This document shows positions 18,026 through 27,176 of a DNA stretch of 64,000 nucleotides, in pieces. A model generated the notes under the pieces. It had not been told where the DNA came from. It ran no database searches and worked only from the letters and a program-made list of their open reading frames with translations. Source of the stretch: SLRI01 sp942491185. GTDB taxonomy: Bacteria; Pseudomonadota; Alphaproteobacteria; Geminicoccales; Geminicoccaceae. Positions within the stretch are counted from its first letter, which is position 1. The number at the start of each line of letters is the position of its first letter. A program made the translations under genes and the position numbers. The stretch spans positions 123,269 through 187,268 of the forward strand of contig CALOAB010000020.1 of the NCBI GenBank assembly GCA_942491185.1. Reading direction: 5' to 3'.

Positions 18026-19524
18026 GCCAGCCCGTGGACGCGCCGCCCTTCGCCGGTGATGCTCGCATCCAGCATCCCTGGGATGCGGACGACGATCATC
18101 TGCGTGAGGAATGCGGCGTCGTCGCCGTCTACGGCCATCCCGACGCCGCGGCTCATGCGATCTTGGGGCTGCATGCCCTGCAGCATCGAGGCCAGGAGGC
18201 GGCCGGGATCGTCAGCTTCGCTGCAGGACACTTCAACACCTATCGGGCGATGGGGCTGGTCGGCGACACTTTCAGCGACCCCCGCGTCGTTGAAGGCCTG
18301 CCGGGCCACGCGGCCATCGGCCATAACCGCTACTCGACCACCGGCGCCTCGACCCTGCTCCGCAACGTCCAGCCTTTTTTCGCCGACTTCGCCTTTGGCG
18401 GACTGGCCCTGGCCCACAATGGCAACCTGACCAACGCCATGGGGCTCAGGCGACGGCTGGTCGACTCCGGCTGCCTCTTCCAGTCGACCAGCGACACCGA
18501 GGTGCTGGTTCACCTCATCGCCCGCTCGTTCGAGCGCAGCATCCTCGAGCGCCTGGTCGACGCGCTGAACCAGGTCGAAGGCGCCTACTCGCTGGTCGGG
18601 CTCTACGATGACGGGATTATCGGTGCGCGGGACCCGCTCGGCGTGCGCCCGCTGGTCCTGGGCAGGCTCGGTGACACGCTGATCCTGGCGTCCGAGACCT
18701 GTGCGCTGGACATCATCGGCGCCGAGCTCGTTCGCGACGTTGAGCCGGGCGAGGTCGTCATGATCGACAAGGACGGGCTGCGCTCGCTCTTTCCCTTCAA
18801 GCGGCTCGAGCGGCGTTTTTGCATCTTCGAGTATGTTTATTTTTCGCGGCCCGACAGCATGCTCGACGGCATGGGCGTCTATTCGGTCAGAAAGCGGATC
18901 GGCGAGGAGCTGGCGGCCGAGGCCCCGGCGCCGGCAGATGTCGTCGTGCCGGTGCCCGATAGTGGCGTGCCGGCGGCGATCGGCTATGCCCAGGCCGCCG
19001 GCCTGCCATTCGAGCTCGGCATCATCCGCAACCACTATGTCGGCCGGACGTTCATCGAGCCCACCGACAATATCCGCCATCTGGGCGTGCGGTTGAAGCA
19101 CAACGCCAACCGGACCATGCTCGCCGGCAAGTCGGTGGTGCTGGTCGACGACAGCATCGTCCGCGGCACGACCTCGACCAAGATCGTCGACATGGTCAAG
19201 GCGGCCGGTGCCACCCAGGTGCATATGCGGATCGCGAGCCCGCCCACCACGCATAGCTGCTTTTACGGTGTCGACACGCCCGAGCGCAGCAAGCTGCTCG
19301 CCGCCCAGCATTCGCTCGACGAGATGGCCCGGTTGATCGGCGTCGACAGCCTGGCGTTCCTGTCGATGGACGGGCTCTACCGCGCCGTCGGCGAGACCGG
19401 CCGTGACGCCCAGCGTCCGCAATACTGCGATGCCTGCTTCTCCGGCGAGTACCCGACGCGCCTTGCCGACCTCGACGGCGGCGATCAGAGCCGCCAGCTG
19501 ACCTTCCTGCAACACGAACGCTGA
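18022..19524 (+). CDS. purF: amidophosphoribosyltransferase
   Basis: A 500-residue enzyme that makes phosphoribosylamine from PRPP and glutamine, the first step of purine synthesis. The catalytic cysteine is residue 31 (REECGVVAVYG), so a 30-residue propeptide must be removed. The glutaminase motifs GLHALQHRGQEAAGI and GHNRYSTTG are present, and the PRPP loop reads VVLVDDSIVRGTTS. The start is GTG, overlapping the cvpA stop. Cysteines in the C-terminal part could hold the Fe-S cluster typical of the B. subtilis-type enzyme, but this was not verified. Confidence 0.97.
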   Translation: MSQPVDAPPFAGDARIQHPWDADDDHLREECGVVAVYGHPDAAAHAILGLHALQHRGQEAAGIVSFAAGHFNTYRAMGLVGDTFSDPRVVEGLPGHAAIGHNRYSTTGASTLLRNVQPFFADFAFGGLALAHNGNLTNAMGLRRRLVDSGCLFQSTSDTEVLVHLIARSFERSILERLVDALNQVEGAYSLVGLYDDGIIGARDPLGVRPLVLGRLGDTLILASETCALDIIGAELVRDVEPGEVVMIDKDGLRSLFPFKRLERRFCIFEYVYFSRPDSMLDGMGVYSVRKRIGEELAAEAPAPADVVVPVPDSGVPAAIGYAQAAGLPFELGIIRNHYVGRTFIEPTDNIRHLGVRLKHNANRTMLAGKSVVLVDDSIVRGTTSTKIVDMVKAAGATQVHMRIASPPTTHSCFYGVDTPERSKLLAAQHSLDEMARLIGVDSLAFLSMDGLYRAVGETGRDAQRPQYCDACFSGEYPTRLADLDGGDQSRQLTFLQHER

Positions 19525-19527
19525 GCC

Positions 19528-20268
19528 ATGTCTGTGCCCACTGCACCCGCGTCTGCCGAAGCGAGCCCTGGAGCCTCGACGGCCGCATCATGCTGGTGAC
19601 GGGCGCCGGACAGGGCCTGGGCAGGGCCACGGCACTCGCTCTGGCCGGCGCTGGTGCTACGGTGATCGCGACCAGCCGGCGGCGGCGCAAGCTCGAGGAT
19701 CTCGATGACGCCGTGCAGGCTTTGGGCAAGACGATCACGCTGTTGCCGCTGGATCTCGCCGAGCCCGACAAGCTGATCCCGATCGGCCCCTCGATCTATG
19801 AGCGCTTCGGTCGTCTCGACGGGCTGGTCCATTGCGCCGCCCTGCTCGGCAAGCTGACCCCGGTGGCGCATCTGGACATGGCCGACCCTGCGCGACGTGG
19901 TCACCGTCAACGTGCTCGCGACCCAGGCGCTGATCGCCACCCTCGACCCGCTGCTGCAGGCCGCACCGGATGCGAGAGCGCTCTTCCTCACCGACCGGCT
20001 GGCGCGGCGCGGCAAGCCGTTTGTCGGCGCCTATGCCGCAGCCAAGCAGGCGATGGAGGCCCTGGTCCTGGCCTATGCGGCGGAGTCGCGGCAGAGCCGG
20101 GTCGAGATGCGCCTCGTCGCACCACCACCTTTGGCGACGCCGCTGCGCAAGGCCGCTTATCCCGGCGAATCGGCGGCCAAGCAGCTGGCGCCGGAGATCG
20201 CTGCCGAGCGGCTGCTGGCGCTCCTGGCCGCACCCACCATGCCGGATGACGAGGTCATCGATCTTTGA
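19528..20268 (+). pseudogene. YciK-like SDR oxidoreductase broken by two single-base frame breaks
   Basis: Three frame segments together resemble a YciK-like short-chain dehydrogenase. From ATG 19528 the protein begins MSVPTAPASAEA. A missing base near 19,560 would continue it as PWSLDGRIMLVTGAGQGLG (the cofactor-binding glycine motif). A second break lies at GACCCTGCG (19,884-19,892): removing one C restores LDMADLRDVVTVNVLATQALI. Segment starts at 19590 and 19897 are therefore artefacts. YxxxK is intact (GAYAAAKQAM), but the catalytic serine position reads FLTDRLARRG, so the Ser is missing and activity is doubtful. It follows purF and overlaps the MAPEG gene. Confidence 0.75.
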
Positions 20269-20663
20269 GCGGCATGCCGCTCGTCGCCACCCCACTTTGG
20301 GCGGCATTGCTCGCCCTGCTCTACTTTCTGCTCACGGTCCAGGTCATCCGCGGCCGCTACCGGACGCGAACCTCGCTCGGCAGTGGCGGCGACCCGGCGC
20401 TCGAGCGGGCGATCCGCGCGCATGCCAATTTCGCCGAATACGTGCCGCTCACGCTCATCCTGCTCCTGACCCTGGAGCTGCAAGGTGCCCGGCCCTGGAT
20501 CGTCCATCTCCTGGGCCTGATGCTGCTGATCGGCCGCGCCTCGCACGCCTTTGGGATCAGTAGCACCGAGGAGGTCCTGATCAGGCGCCAGATCGGGACG
20601 GTTGGGACCATGACAGCGCTCGGCGCTGCGGCATTGGGCAACCTCGTCATGCTGGCGCGTTGA
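20265..20663 (+). CDS. MAPEG family membrane protein
   Basis: A 132-residue protein with four transmembrane segments. The MAPEG (membrane-associated proteins in eicosanoid and glutathione metabolism) signature ERAIRAHANFAEYVPLTLIL is clear, followed by GRASHAFGI. Bacterial members are relatives of microsomal glutathione transferase with unknown substrates. The start is TTG 20265, overlapping the SDR stop (TTGA) with GAGG 10 bases upstream; ATG 20274 is the alternative. A GST lies 1.8 kb downstream, but there is no operon link. Confidence 0.88.
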   Translation: MSGMPLVATPLWAALLALLYFLLTVQVIRGRYRTRTSLGSGGDPALERAIRAHANFAEYVPLTLILLLTLELQGARPWIVHLLGLMLLIGRASHAFGISSTEEVLIRRQIGTVGTMTALGAAALGNLVMLAR

Positions 20664-20678
20664 GAGCCTGAGCGACGA

Positions 20679-22367
20679 TCACGTTTCGTCGGCGGACCGG
20701 CTGAGCTGGGTCATGGGCTGGTGCCCGAGGACGAACGGGTCGAAGGGCGCATCGAGGGCTGCGAGCAGCGCTCGATCGCGGCCGTAGATATCCTCGCGAA
20801 AGAGCACGCGGCCGTCGGGCTCGGCAGTGGCCGTGCGGTAGAGCAGATGGACCGGCACCGGTCGCTGGAGGCGGACGGTGACCGTCTCGCCGCTGGCGAT
20901 GACCCTCTCGATCCGCGCTTGATCCCAGCCAGGATTGTCGGCCAGCAGGCTCGCGGCCAGGCCGGCCGAGTCGTCGACCCGAATGCAACCGCTGGAGAAG
21001 GAACGGGCGGTTTGCTCGAACAGTGCCCGCTGTGGGGTGTCGTGCAGGTAGACGGCAAAGGCGTTGGGAAACATGAACTTGATCCGGCCCAGGGCATTGT
21101 GCGGGCCGGGGGCCTGGGTCAGGGTCCAGGTCCGGGGGAAGTACATTTCCTCGATCGCGGCCTCGGTCGCCGTCTCGAGCGGCACGAGCAGGCCTTGCTC
21201 GTCGGTCACGGTGAAGCCCTGCACGAAGAGATAGGCCGGATTGGCTAGAATCCTCGGGATGATGTCCTTGACCACGATACTGCGCGGCACGGTCCAGGTC
21301 GGGTTGAAGACGATGTATTCGATCTCGTCGGCGAACACCGGGGTCTGACGGTAGGGTTGGCCGACGATGGCGCGGCTGCGCCAGTTGACCGTCTGGTCGG
21401 TGCGGCGCTCGACCGAGAAGCCTGCGATATCGACCTCGATCACATCGGCGGCGTTGCGCCCGCCCAGCCATCGTGCTCGCTCGAGGTTCACCCTGATCTG
21501 ATCGATGCGCTGCTCGACCGGCACGTCGAGGGCCTTGCGGGTCAGCGGACCGGCGAGCCCATCGACCTCGAGGCCATGCCGCTCCTGAAACCGCCGCAAA
21601 GCTGCCTCGAGGGCTGCGTCGAATTCGTCGTCGACTACCGGGCTCGGCGTTGCTTCCTGATCGAGATCGCCGGTTGCCGTCAGCCGGGCGCGCAGCACGG
21701 CGATGGCGGGGTCTGTCATGCCTGGCCGGAGCGTCGGTCCCGGCGGCAGCGCCGGCCAGCCGCCGGCGTCTGCGATGGCGCGATAGTGGGCGAGTGCGTA
21801 CCGCAGTGCGCGATAGCTCGGGTCAGCGAGGCGCGTCGCGTCGATCAGCGTCCTGACGCCGTTATGGTCGAGGGCGGCGTTGAGCTGGGCTGTCGCGTTG
21901 CCGCGGACCACCGGCTGGGCGAAATTCCAGTTGGGGTCGAGGCTGCGTGGATCGACCTTGCCATGGCGCAGTTGATGGAGGAGCCGGGCCAAGGCATCGG
22001 TCAGGACGATATCGCGCTCGGCCAGCGACAGCGGATCGCTCGTGGCCGATGGCGGTCGTTCGAGATAGGCGCGAACGGCTGTGTCGTGGAAGTCCGCAGG
22101 TCGCAGGCCATCGAGAACGCTCGCCTCGATCCCTGCCAGGAGTGCCGCAACCGCGTCGGCGTCGCCCCAGGCCAGGCGGTGGTCGCGAGCCGCGTAGAGC
22201 GCCTCGATCAGCGGGGTGGCGGCGATTGCCTGGCCATCCATGGTCGGCAGCACCGTCTCGCCCAGCCGCTCGATCTGCTGCTGTAGGGCCAGCTCTTGGC
22301 GCTGGCCGGCAGCTTCCGCCGACAGCGACACCAGGCCATAGAGGAGAGCTGCAAGAATGAGGCGCAT
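20679..22367 (-). CDS. L,D-transpeptidase, YcbB/LdtD type
   Basis: A 562-residue exported enzyme. The signal peptide is MRLILAALLYGLVSLSAEA. It is followed by a scaffold domain, a peptidoglycan-binding region (VDDEFDAALEAALRRFQERHG, GLAGPLTRKALDVP) and the YkuD catalytic domain. The active site is HDTP...SFSSGCIRVDD, with the catalytic cysteine in SGCIR. It makes 3-3 crosslinks in peptidoglycan or links lipoproteins to it. The open frame extends upstream to 22484, but ATG 22367 directly precedes the signal peptide and is chosen. It converges with the MAPEG gene with a 15-base gap. Confidence 0.92.
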   Translation of the reverse strand: MRLILAALLYGLVSLSAEAAGQRQELALQQQIERLGETVLPTMDGQAIAATPLIEALYAARDHRLAWGDADAVAALLAGIEASVLDGLRPADFHDTAVRAYLERPPSATSDPLSLAERDIVLTDALARLLHQLRHGKVDPRSLDPNWNFAQPVVRGNATAQLNAALDHNGVRTLIDATRLADPSYRALRYALAHYRAIADAGGWPALPPGPTLRPGMTDPAIAVLRARLTATGDLDQEATPSPVVDDEFDAALEAALRRFQERHGLEVDGLAGPLTRKALDVPVEQRIDQIRVNLERARWLGGRNAADVIEVDIAGFSVERRTDQTVNWRSRAIVGQPYRQTPVFADEIEYIVFNPTWTVPRSIVVKDIIPRILANPAYLFVQGFTVTDEQGLLVPLETATEAAIEEMYFPRTWTLTQAPGPHNALGRIKFMFPNAFAVYLHDTPQRALFEQTARSFSSGCIRVDDSAGLAASLLADNPGWDQARIERVIASGETVTVRLQRPVPVHLLYRTATAEPDGRVLFREDIYGRDRALLAALDAPFDPFVLGHQPMTQLSRSADET

Positions 22368-22474
22368 TCGTTTCCATAAGCAGTTGTGATGCAAAGCATC
22401 ATGAGACTTTGCTTGCCGCGGCGCCAGCCCCGCCGCATCAAGAGGCAGCAATTCTGCGCGAGGAGCGAGTATCC

Positions 22475-23140
22475 ATGGCTGCAACTCCGGTGGAACGTCG
22501 GCTCGTCATCGGCAACTGCAACTATTCATCCTGGTCGTTGCGGCCCTGGCTGGTGCTCACCCATCTTGGACTGCCGTTCGATCTCGAGCGCGTCGCACTC
22601 GACCAGCCGGACACGAAGTCGAGAATTCGTCGCTTCTCGTCGGCGGGGCGCGTGCCGGTCCTGATCGAGCGAGACGGCACGATCTGGGATTCGCTGGCGA
22701 TCATCGAGCACCTGGCCGAAGCGCACCCGTCATTGTGGCCGGCCGAGCCTGCGCCGCGCGCGATGGCAAGGTCGATCGCGGCCGAGATGCACAGCGGCTT
22801 CGCGGGCTTGCGCAACGAGCTGCCGATGAACATTCGAGCCCACGGCCGCAAGGTCGTGCCGAGCCCCGAGGCCGCCAACGACATCGCCCGGATCATCGAG
22901 ATCTGGAGCGATGCACGACAGCGCTTTGGTGCTGCCGGGCCGTGGCTGTTCGGTGACTTCTCGGCTGCGGATGCCATGTACACGCCGGTCGCCTCGCGCT
23001 TTCGCACCTATGGGATCGAGCTGCCGGCCGAGCTTCAGGCCTATCAGGCAACAGCGCTGGGCTCGCCCGCGATGCGCAACTGGTCGGCGATGGCCCTGGC
23101 CGAGACCGAGGTGATCGAGCACGAGGAGCTCGGACGCTAA
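22475..23140 (+). CDS. glutathione S-transferase family protein
   Basis: A 221-residue two-domain GST. The thioredoxin-fold N-terminus contains NCNYSSWSLRPWLVLTHLGLPF, with the SxW motif seen in many bacterial GSTs, and then GRVPVLIERDGTIWDSLAIIEHLAE for glutathione binding. The helical C-terminal domain follows (PWLFGDFSAADAMYTPVASRF). The substrate is unknown. ATG 22475 is chosen because GAGGAG lies 9 bases upstream. The gene diverges from the transpeptidase gene. Confidence 0.9.
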   Translation: MAATPVERRLVIGNCNYSSWSLRPWLVLTHLGLPFDLERVALDQPDTKSRIRRFSSAGRVPVLIERDGTIWDSLAIIEHLAEAHPSLWPAEPAPRAMARSIAAEMHSGFAGLRNELPMNIRAHGRKVVPSPEAANDIARIIEIWSDARQRFGAAGPWLFGDFSAADAMYTPVASRFRTYGIELPAELQAYQATALGSPAMRNWSAMALAETEVIEHEELGR

Positions 23141-23155
23141 GAGCCTGTCCGAGCG

Positions 23156-23617
23156 TTACTTTTTGGGCCTGTTGAGCAGCCGACCGGCAAGCATCCCGGC
23201 AGCGACGGCGAGCATCATGGTTTCGCCTGGCCGCTCGCGTGTCGCCGACACGGCCTCGTCGAGCAGCGGACCGAGCACGGCTGCCGCAGCTTCTTGCGGG
23301 TCGGCGGCAAAGCGCCGTGTCGTCTCGTCGAGCTGTGGTAGCGGTGGCTGCTTGCGTCGCTTGGCGACCATGATGGCGATGCCGGCAAGGCCGGCCGCGA
23401 GGCTGCCGATGACCAGCGCTGCAGCCCAGACCGGCATGAGCTGGGCGAGGCCGGCGAAGGCGGCGACCATGAAGAAGACGGCAGCGACCGCCAGCATCAC
23501 GCCGGCGATCAGCCATGCTTCCGCCTTGACCAGCGTCGCCTGGGCCTTGCGCTCGATGAAGCGCTTGTCCGTTGCGGCCAGCAACAGGCGTGCGAGCTGC
23601 CTCGCGTCCGGCAGCAT
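23156..23617 (-). CDS. small membrane protein, phage-holin-superfamily-III-like
   Basis: A 153-residue protein with two hydrophobic helices (LIAGVMLAVAAVFFMVAAFAGL and WAAALVIGSLAAGLAGIAIMVA), a charged region and a third weak hydrophobic stretch near the end. This resembles the widespread putative holin-X/superfamily III domain, which is usually chromosomal and not phage lysis machinery. The ATG lies only 3 bases from the end of a MITE-like repeat, so the original leader has been lost and no good ribosome-binding site is visible. The DUF883-like gene on the other side of the repeat was probably once its operon partner. Confidence 0.7.
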   Translation of the reverse strand: MLPDARQLARLLLAATDKRFIERKAQATLVKAEAWLIAGVMLAVAAVFFMVAAFAGLAQLMPVWAAALVIGSLAAGLAGIAIMVAKRRKQPPLPQLDETTRRFAADPQEAAAAVLGPLLDEAVSATRERPGETMMLAVAAGMLAGRLLNRPKK

Positions 23618-23620
23618 CTA

Positions 23621-23943
23621 GCAGGCTGCTGATGAAGTCGCGACGGCCGCGACGGTGGCGATTTTCGGCGCTGGGTAGGAGCTTGGCGCGTGGCGATGCC
23701 CCATTTTGGCGCAGGTTCGCATCGCGAGCGGCGAGCGACGCAAGCAGCGCCGAAAACCGCCCCGTCCCGACCTTGTGGGGTGCGGGGTCCCCACAGCCCC
23801 GCAAGGCGGGATGCGGAGAAAATGACCGGCGGCCTTCGTCGGACGCTCGGGCGCGCAGCGCTGCTGCGCTGGCCCTCACGCCTCCTCGCCTCCGGTCATT
23901 TTCGCTGCGCATCGCGGTCATCGGGACTTCTTCAGTAGCCTGC
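23621..23943. repeat. MITE-like element with imperfect terminal inverted repeats
   Basis: This gene-free stretch (23618-23950) is bounded by GCAGGCTGCTGATGAAGTC (23621-23639) and the inverse of GCAGGCTACTGAAGAAGTC (23925-23943), 17 of 19 bases matching. Inside lie three hairpin-forming pairs: TTTTCGGCGCT with AGCGCCGAAAA (23662-23672 and 23746-23756), GTGGGG with CCCCAC (23775-23780 and 23789-23794), and GAAAATGACCGG with CCGGTCATTTTC (23818-23829 and 23892-23903). It is about 320 bp with no transposase, so it looks like a non-autonomous element moved by an IS elsewhere. I see no obvious target duplication. Confidence 0.7.
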
Positions 23944-23950
23944 AAGGCGC

Positions 23951-24277
23951 TCAGCGCCGGTCGATGAGGCGGGAGATGATCATGCCGAGGCCAAATGCGG
24001 CGAGCAGCGCCATGAGCGGCTTCTCCTGCACCTGGGCCTCGATCGCGGCATACTGGCTTTCGCCCTTGCCCTTCAGCTTCTGCGCGATCTCGTCGGCCTC
24101 GCGCCGCAGCGCCGTGAGGCGCGCGGCACTCTCGCTCTGCACCGCATCGAGGCTCTCCTTGCCGATGCCGACCAGGGTCTCGTTCAGCTTCTTGAGATCC
24201 GTCTTCAGCTGCTCGATATCGGCTTCGAGACGGTTGGTGTCCGCCTTGTCGTCCGAGTTGTCATTGCGTGCCGCCAT
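23951..24277 (-). CDS. DUF883/ElaB-YqjD-like membrane-anchored coiled-coil protein
   Basis: A 108-residue protein. It has a hydrophilic, heptad-rich N-terminal part (LEADIEQLKTDLKKLNETL), an Ala/Arg/Glu-rich middle and one C-terminal transmembrane helix (PLMALLAAFGLGMIISRLI) ending in RR. This layout, with QEKPLMALLAAFGLG, is that of the DUF883 family (ElaB, YqjD), whose members bind ribosomes or the inner membrane in stationary phase. GGAG lies about 10 bases before the ATG. It is transcribed towards the holin-like gene, now separated by the MITE-like element. Confidence 0.8.
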   Translation of the reverse strand: MAARNDNSDDKADTNRLEADIEQLKTDLKKLNETLVGIGKESLDAVQSESAARLTALRREADEIAQKLKGKGESQYAAIEAQVQEKPLMALLAAFGLGMIISRLIDRR

Positions 24278-24424
24278 GCTCGTCTAGCTCCAATTGGTTT
24301 CGCGCTTGCGCGGTTTCGGCCGAGCGCATTGTCCGAAAAGCATCAACGTCCTGCCGGCCCGGAGGTTCCCACGGCGCCTGGCTGACGCGACCGAGACTGC
24401 CGCAGGTTCCGGTTCCAGGCCGGC

Positions 24425-25267
24425 TCAGTGTGCCAGCAAGACGGGGATCGGCATGTGGTCGAGAATGCTCTGCGTTGCACCGCCGAGCACGAGCTCGCGC
24501 AGGCGCGAGTGACCGTAGCCCCCCATGACGACCATCTCGGCGCCGGCATCGGTGGCGTGGCCGATGATCACGTCGCCGACGGCGAGGCCGCCGCTGGCCG
24601 CAGTGACGACCTCGGCCTTGACGTCGTGGCGGGCCAGATGGGTTGCGAGATCGGCGCCGGGCTGGTCGCCCACATGGCCCTTGAGCGAGCCCGGATCGAC
24701 GACGAGCACAGTGACGCTTTCCGCGCCGACCAGGAACGGCATGGCATCGCCGACGGCGCGTGCCGATTCGCGCGAGCCGTCCCAGGCGATGACGATACGC
24801 TTCGGCGGCAAGTCGCGGGCGCCGATATAGGGGATGAGCAGCGTCGGTCGACCGCTTCGCATGAAGGCTGCCTCGGCGATGAGCTCGGCATCGACGTCGC
24901 CCTCATCGGGGTCGGCCTGGCCGACGATCGTGAGGTCGACATGCCGGGCCTGCCGGGCGAAGGCAGCGGCGAAATCGTCGAGCATCACCCATTCGCGGCG
25001 CACCTCGATGGCGAGGCCGGCCTGGTCGGCTTGCTGGCGGACCTTCTCCATGAATTCGTCGGCGCGCTTGTCCGAGGCCTCCCGCTGGCTGCTCAGGACG
25101 TCGGCCGGGATGTGCACGCCCAGCGCCGGCGGCACATGTGGCTCCGCCAGCAGCGTCAGTGCCGTCAAGTGGGCGTCGAATGCGGTCGCGAGCGCGATCG
25201 CGGCGTCGAGCCGCTTCATGCTGCTCGGCTTGCCGTCGATGTACACCAGCAGGTTCTTCAAGGTCAT
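24425..25267 (-). CDS. universal stress protein with two UspA domains
   Basis: A 280-residue tandem Usp protein. The first domain (residues 1 to about 145) lacks a clear ATP motif. The second contains IVIAWDGSRESARAV and ends with the ATP-binding signature MGGYGHSRLRELVLGGAT (G-2x-G-9x-G-S/T). Such proteins help survival under stress. The start at 25267 is firm: GGAGGGG precedes it with a 5-base spacer, and an upstream GTG at 25282 overlaps that leader. It diverges from the CYTH-CHAD gene across 250 bases. Confidence 0.92.
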   Translation of the reverse strand: MTLKNLLVYIDGKPSSMKRLDAAIALATAFDAHLTALTLLAEPHVPPALGVHIPADVLSSQREASDKRADEFMEKVRQQADQAGLAIEVRREWVMLDDFAAAFARQARHVDLTIVGQADPDEGDVDAELIAEAAFMRSGRPTLLIPYIGARDLPPKRIVIAWDGSRESARAVGDAMPFLVGAESVTVLVVDPGSLKGHVGDQPGADLATHLARHDVKAEVVTAASGGLAVGDVIIGHATDAGAEMVVMGGYGHSRLRELVLGGATQSILDHMPIPVLLAH

Positions 25268-25517
25268 CGCTCGCCCCTCCACAAACAGTTTGATCGATTA
25301 TGGCATCAGGGCAGGCGGCGACGCAATCTTGCTGTGCCGATCCGGCCCGCGGCGCTCGGCATGCGGCAAGAAAGATCTCTTGGTTCGGTGAAGCCTGTCG
25401 GCAGATGGCAAGCCGCTGACGATTGCCAAGTCTCCAATGAGGGGTCAGGTTATCGGTGCTGGCCAATAGCCGCGACGATAACCGAGCAGGGCATGCTCCT
25501 GCATTCGGAGGATTTTC

Positions 25518-27176
25518 TTGCGCGCGCCTTCTCCTGATCGTGAGATCGAGCTCAAGCTGCTGGTGGATCCGGCGCGCCTCGATCAATTGGCCGAGCTCTT
25601 GTGCGCCAACGTGAAGGCCTTCGCGGCGCCGAAACCCCGCCAGCTCGAGAGCCACTACTTCGATACGGGCGACCGCCGGCTGCGGGCGCGTGGCGCGTCC
25701 CTGCGCGTGCGCCGCACCGGCGACAGCTTCGTCCAGACAGTGAAGACGCGCTCTGAGGACAGCGGGGCGCACTCGGTGCGCGGCGAATGGGAGTGTCCGG
25801 TCGCGGGCCCGGTGCCGGAGCTCGATGCCGTGGCCGATCCTGCAGCGCTCGAGCGGCTGGGCATGGTCCTGCCGGAAGAGCTCGAGCATGTGTTCGTGAC
25901 CAAGGTGGAGCGGCGGCTGGTGCTGGTCGAGCAGGCGGTGCCGGGTGCCGGGTCGTCGATCATCGAGGTGGCCTTCGATCGGGGCGCTGTGGTGGCCAAT
26001 GGCATGGGCACGGCTCGGCCTGACGGGAAAGCGCCCCGAGCGCGCGCGGCGAAAGCGCGCAGCGAGCCGATCGCCGAGGTCGAGCTGGAGCTCAAGGCCG
26101 GCTCAGCCCGCGGCCTCTATTTGCTGCTCGCCGAGATGCGCCCCTGGGCACCTATGCAGATCGCCGTCGCCGACAAGGCCGAGCGTGGCTATCGGCTGGC
26201 TGATGGTGGCTCGCCGCCGGCGACCCGGGCGACCCGGCCGGTGCTCGAACCCACGATGACGGTGAGCGACGCTCTGGGCGCCATCTTGCGCAATTGCCTC
26301 GGCCAATGGCTGCGCAACGTCGCTGCCGCCCGGGACGGGCGCGACATCGAAGGCGTGCATCAGCTGCGGATCGCCGCCCGGCGCTGCCGCTCGGCGCTGT
26401 CGCTGTTCACGGACGCCATCGGTCGCGACGCGCGGGTGGCTTGGAACGAACGGCTCAAAGCGGTCATTGCGGCTACCGGGCGGGCGCGCGAGCTCGATGT
26501 GTTTCTTGCCGAGACATTGCCGGAGGTCGCGCACGATCAGGCGAGCGAGGACATGACGGCACTGGCCGCGCTCACCCGTCGCGCCGAGATCGAGCGGCGC
26601 GACGCCTACGGCGAGGTGCGCGCGTTCCTGGGCGAGCGCGTCCATGCCGACCTGGTGCTCGATCTGGCCAGCTGGGTCGCCCTCGAGCGATGGCAGGAGG
26701 AAGCATCGCCGGACAGCCGGCAAATTCTCGAGAGCCCGATCGTCGACCTCGCCCGGCGCTTGCTCGAGAAGCGCCACAAGCAGGTGCGCAAGCTGGGCCG
26801 CCACTTCGGTCGATTGAGCGATGCCGAGCGGCACGAGGTGCGGCTCGCGCTCAAGAAGCTGCGCTACGGCGTCGAGTTCCTGGGTGGGCTGTTTCCCGCC
26901 AAGGCCGCCAGGCGCTATGGCAAGGCGGCAGCTGGCTTGCAGGATGTGCTGGGCCAGCTCAACGACCAGGTAGAGACCCATGTACTCCTGGCCGGGCTCG
27001 GTCGTGGCGTTCCGGCGCGGCCGATCGGCGAGCGGCTGGACGTGCAGCGGGGGATCGGCTTCATGCTCGGCTGGCAGGCACGGAGCATGACAGCACAGCG
27101 GGCCGCGGCGGAGCGGGCTTGGGAGACATTCATGGCGCAACCGCTGTTCTGGCATCCGTCCGGCGACGACGCGTGA
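25518..27176 (+). CDS. CYTH and CHAD domain protein (triphosphatase/polyphosphate-binding)
   Basis: A 552-residue protein. The N-terminal CYTH domain (residues 1 to about 215) has the metal-triphosphate motif EIELK (ExExK) at residues 9-13 and alternating charged strands (RRLRARGASLRVRR, TKVERRLVLVEQ). The C-terminal CHAD domain (residues about 250-540) has VHQLRIAARRCRSALSLF and LKKLRYGVEFLGGLF, the conserved His/Arg/Lys helices that bind polyphosphate. CYTH enzymes hydrolyse tripolyphosphate or thiamine triphosphate. The start is TTG with GGAGGA 5 bases upstream. Its stop overlaps the GTG start of the ParA-like gene. Confidence 0.9.
   Translation: MRAPSPDREIELKLLVDPARLDQLAELLCANVKAFAAPKPRQLESHYFDTGDRRLRARGASLRVRRTGDSFVQTVKTRSEDSGAHSVRGEWECPVAGPVPELDAVADPAALERLGMVLPEELEHVFVTKVERRLVLVEQAVPGAGSSIIEVAFDRGAVVANGMGTARPDGKAPRARAAKARSEPIAEVELELKAGSARGLYLLLAEMRPWAPMQIAVADKAERGYRLADGGSPPATRATRPVLEPTMTVSDALGAILRNCLGQWLRNVAAARDGRDIEGVHQLRIAARRCRSALSLFTDAIGRDARVAWNERLKAVIAATGRARELDVFLAETLPEVAHDQASEDMTALAALTRRAEIERRDAYGEVRAFLGERVHADLVLDLASWVALERWQEEASPDSRQILESPIVDLARRLLEKRHKQVRKLGRHFGRLSDAERHEVRLALKKLRYGVEFLGGLFPAKAARRYGKAAAGLQDVLGQLNDQVETHVLLAGLGRGVPARPIGERLDVQRGIGFMLGWQARSMTAQRAAAERAWETFMAQPLFWHPSGDDA

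Noticed and set aside
17968..19515. 515-codon minus-strand open frame
   Set aside because: It is the antisense shadow of purF.
20661..23160. Motif AGAGCCTG after the stops of the MAPEG and GST genes, also near 50,368
   Set aside because: The shared part is only about 8-10 bases and the flanks differ, so it is not a convincing repeat family.
23156..23617. Prophage remnant suggested by a holin-like protein
   Set aside because: No endolysin, integrase or structural phage genes are nearby, and this domain is common in chromosomal small membrane proteins.
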